Source: Ruminiclostridium herbifermentans (GTDB lineage Bacteria; Bacillota; Clostridia; Acetivibrionales; DSM-1351). From it: a stretch of DNA of 64,000 nt. Both the position numbers and the translations under genes were made by a program. The stretch is from contig NZ_CP061336.1 in assembly GCF_005473905.2 (NCBI RefSeq), forward strand, positions 682,001 to 746,000, in the 5' to 3' direction. The notes under the pieces are model-generated. The model did not search any database. It had not been told where the DNA came from and saw only the letters and a list, made by a program, of their open reading frames with translations. The first letter of the stretch is position 1, and the number at the start of each line of letters is the position of its first letter. Positions 63,981-64,000 of this stretch are shown piece by piece.

Positions 63981-64000
63981 TAATCAACATCCTTTCTACC

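Overview
The window is AT-rich DNA from a spore-forming, Gram-positive member of the Clostridia. The closest lifestyle match is the cellulosome-producing group (Ruminiclostridium/Hungateiclostridium type). The reasons are a secreted GH74 xyloglucanase ending in a type I dockerin, a small acid-soluble spore protein, a CwlD-type cortex amidase, a TagA/CsaB secondary cell-wall-polymer toolkit, strong purine-rich Shine-Dalgarno sites, and frequent GTG/TTG starts. No rRNA, CRISPR array, prophage or intact insertion sequence is visible. The genus is an inference from gene content only.

Layout. 1-9 kb: a surface-polysaccharide region. It has a truncated GT39-like membrane transferase, a pentapeptide-repeat protein, an Fe-S/F420H2-dehydrogenase-beta-like protein, a lipoprotein, and a minus-strand operon of pyruvyl transferase, GT2, DUF4330 and O-antigen ligase. 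9-17 kb: a coiled-coil protein, nnrD, alr, the ndoAI-ndoA (MazEF-type) pair, an exported protein and a membrane-anchored FAD oxidoreductase. 17-23 kb: tagA, a YitT transporter-like protein, a chemoreceptor and a GNAT. 23-32 kb: the arginine/carbamoyl-phosphate cluster argC-argB / argD-carA-carB-argF, read right to left from two promoters that each carry a matching pair of ArgR boxes. 32-40 kb: an MsmX-type sugar ABC ATPase, an ISL3-like transposase remnant, a CdaR-like regulator, and ftsE-ftsX-M23 hydrolase-ctpA. 40-44 kb: a SASP, a methyltransferase, cspA and hslO. 44-47 kb: a five-tRNA cluster (Val, Asp, Phe, Gly, Cys), a 92-bp tandem array made of the 3' end of tRNA-Cys plus its terminator, and the converging RNA-repair pair rtcB-prfH. 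47-64 kb: GH74-dockerin, cobT, two unrecognised genes, cwlD, an ABC-F ATPase, a GT4-CsaB fusion, rex, and the start of an aromatic operon (aroF-tyrA).

Most notable observation. Four genes (pentapeptide protein, SASP, hslO, and an unknown membrane protein) have no Shine-Dalgarno site close to their start. Each has a strong one 57-79 nt upstream, followed by an inverted repeat. Folding the hairpin would bring the Shine-Dalgarno site to about 10-14 nt from the ATG. Three of the four share the sequence GGCATGGG(T/C)ATA just before the start, with the decoy ATG buried in the stem. This looks like a recurrent hairpin-bridged ribosome-binding site, an architecture known from phage T4 genes 25 and 38 and not, to my knowledge, a described class in Clostridia.

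Other highlights are the twin ArgR operator/promoter modules, the tRNA-Cys 3'-end/terminator array with a fourth copy split by GC-rich DNA, the rtcB-prfH repair pair beside it, palindromes in the ndoAI promoter, and a Rex-like site over the rex promoter. Starts were chosen by Shine-Dalgarno position and family-typical N-termini and often differ from the longest reading frame.
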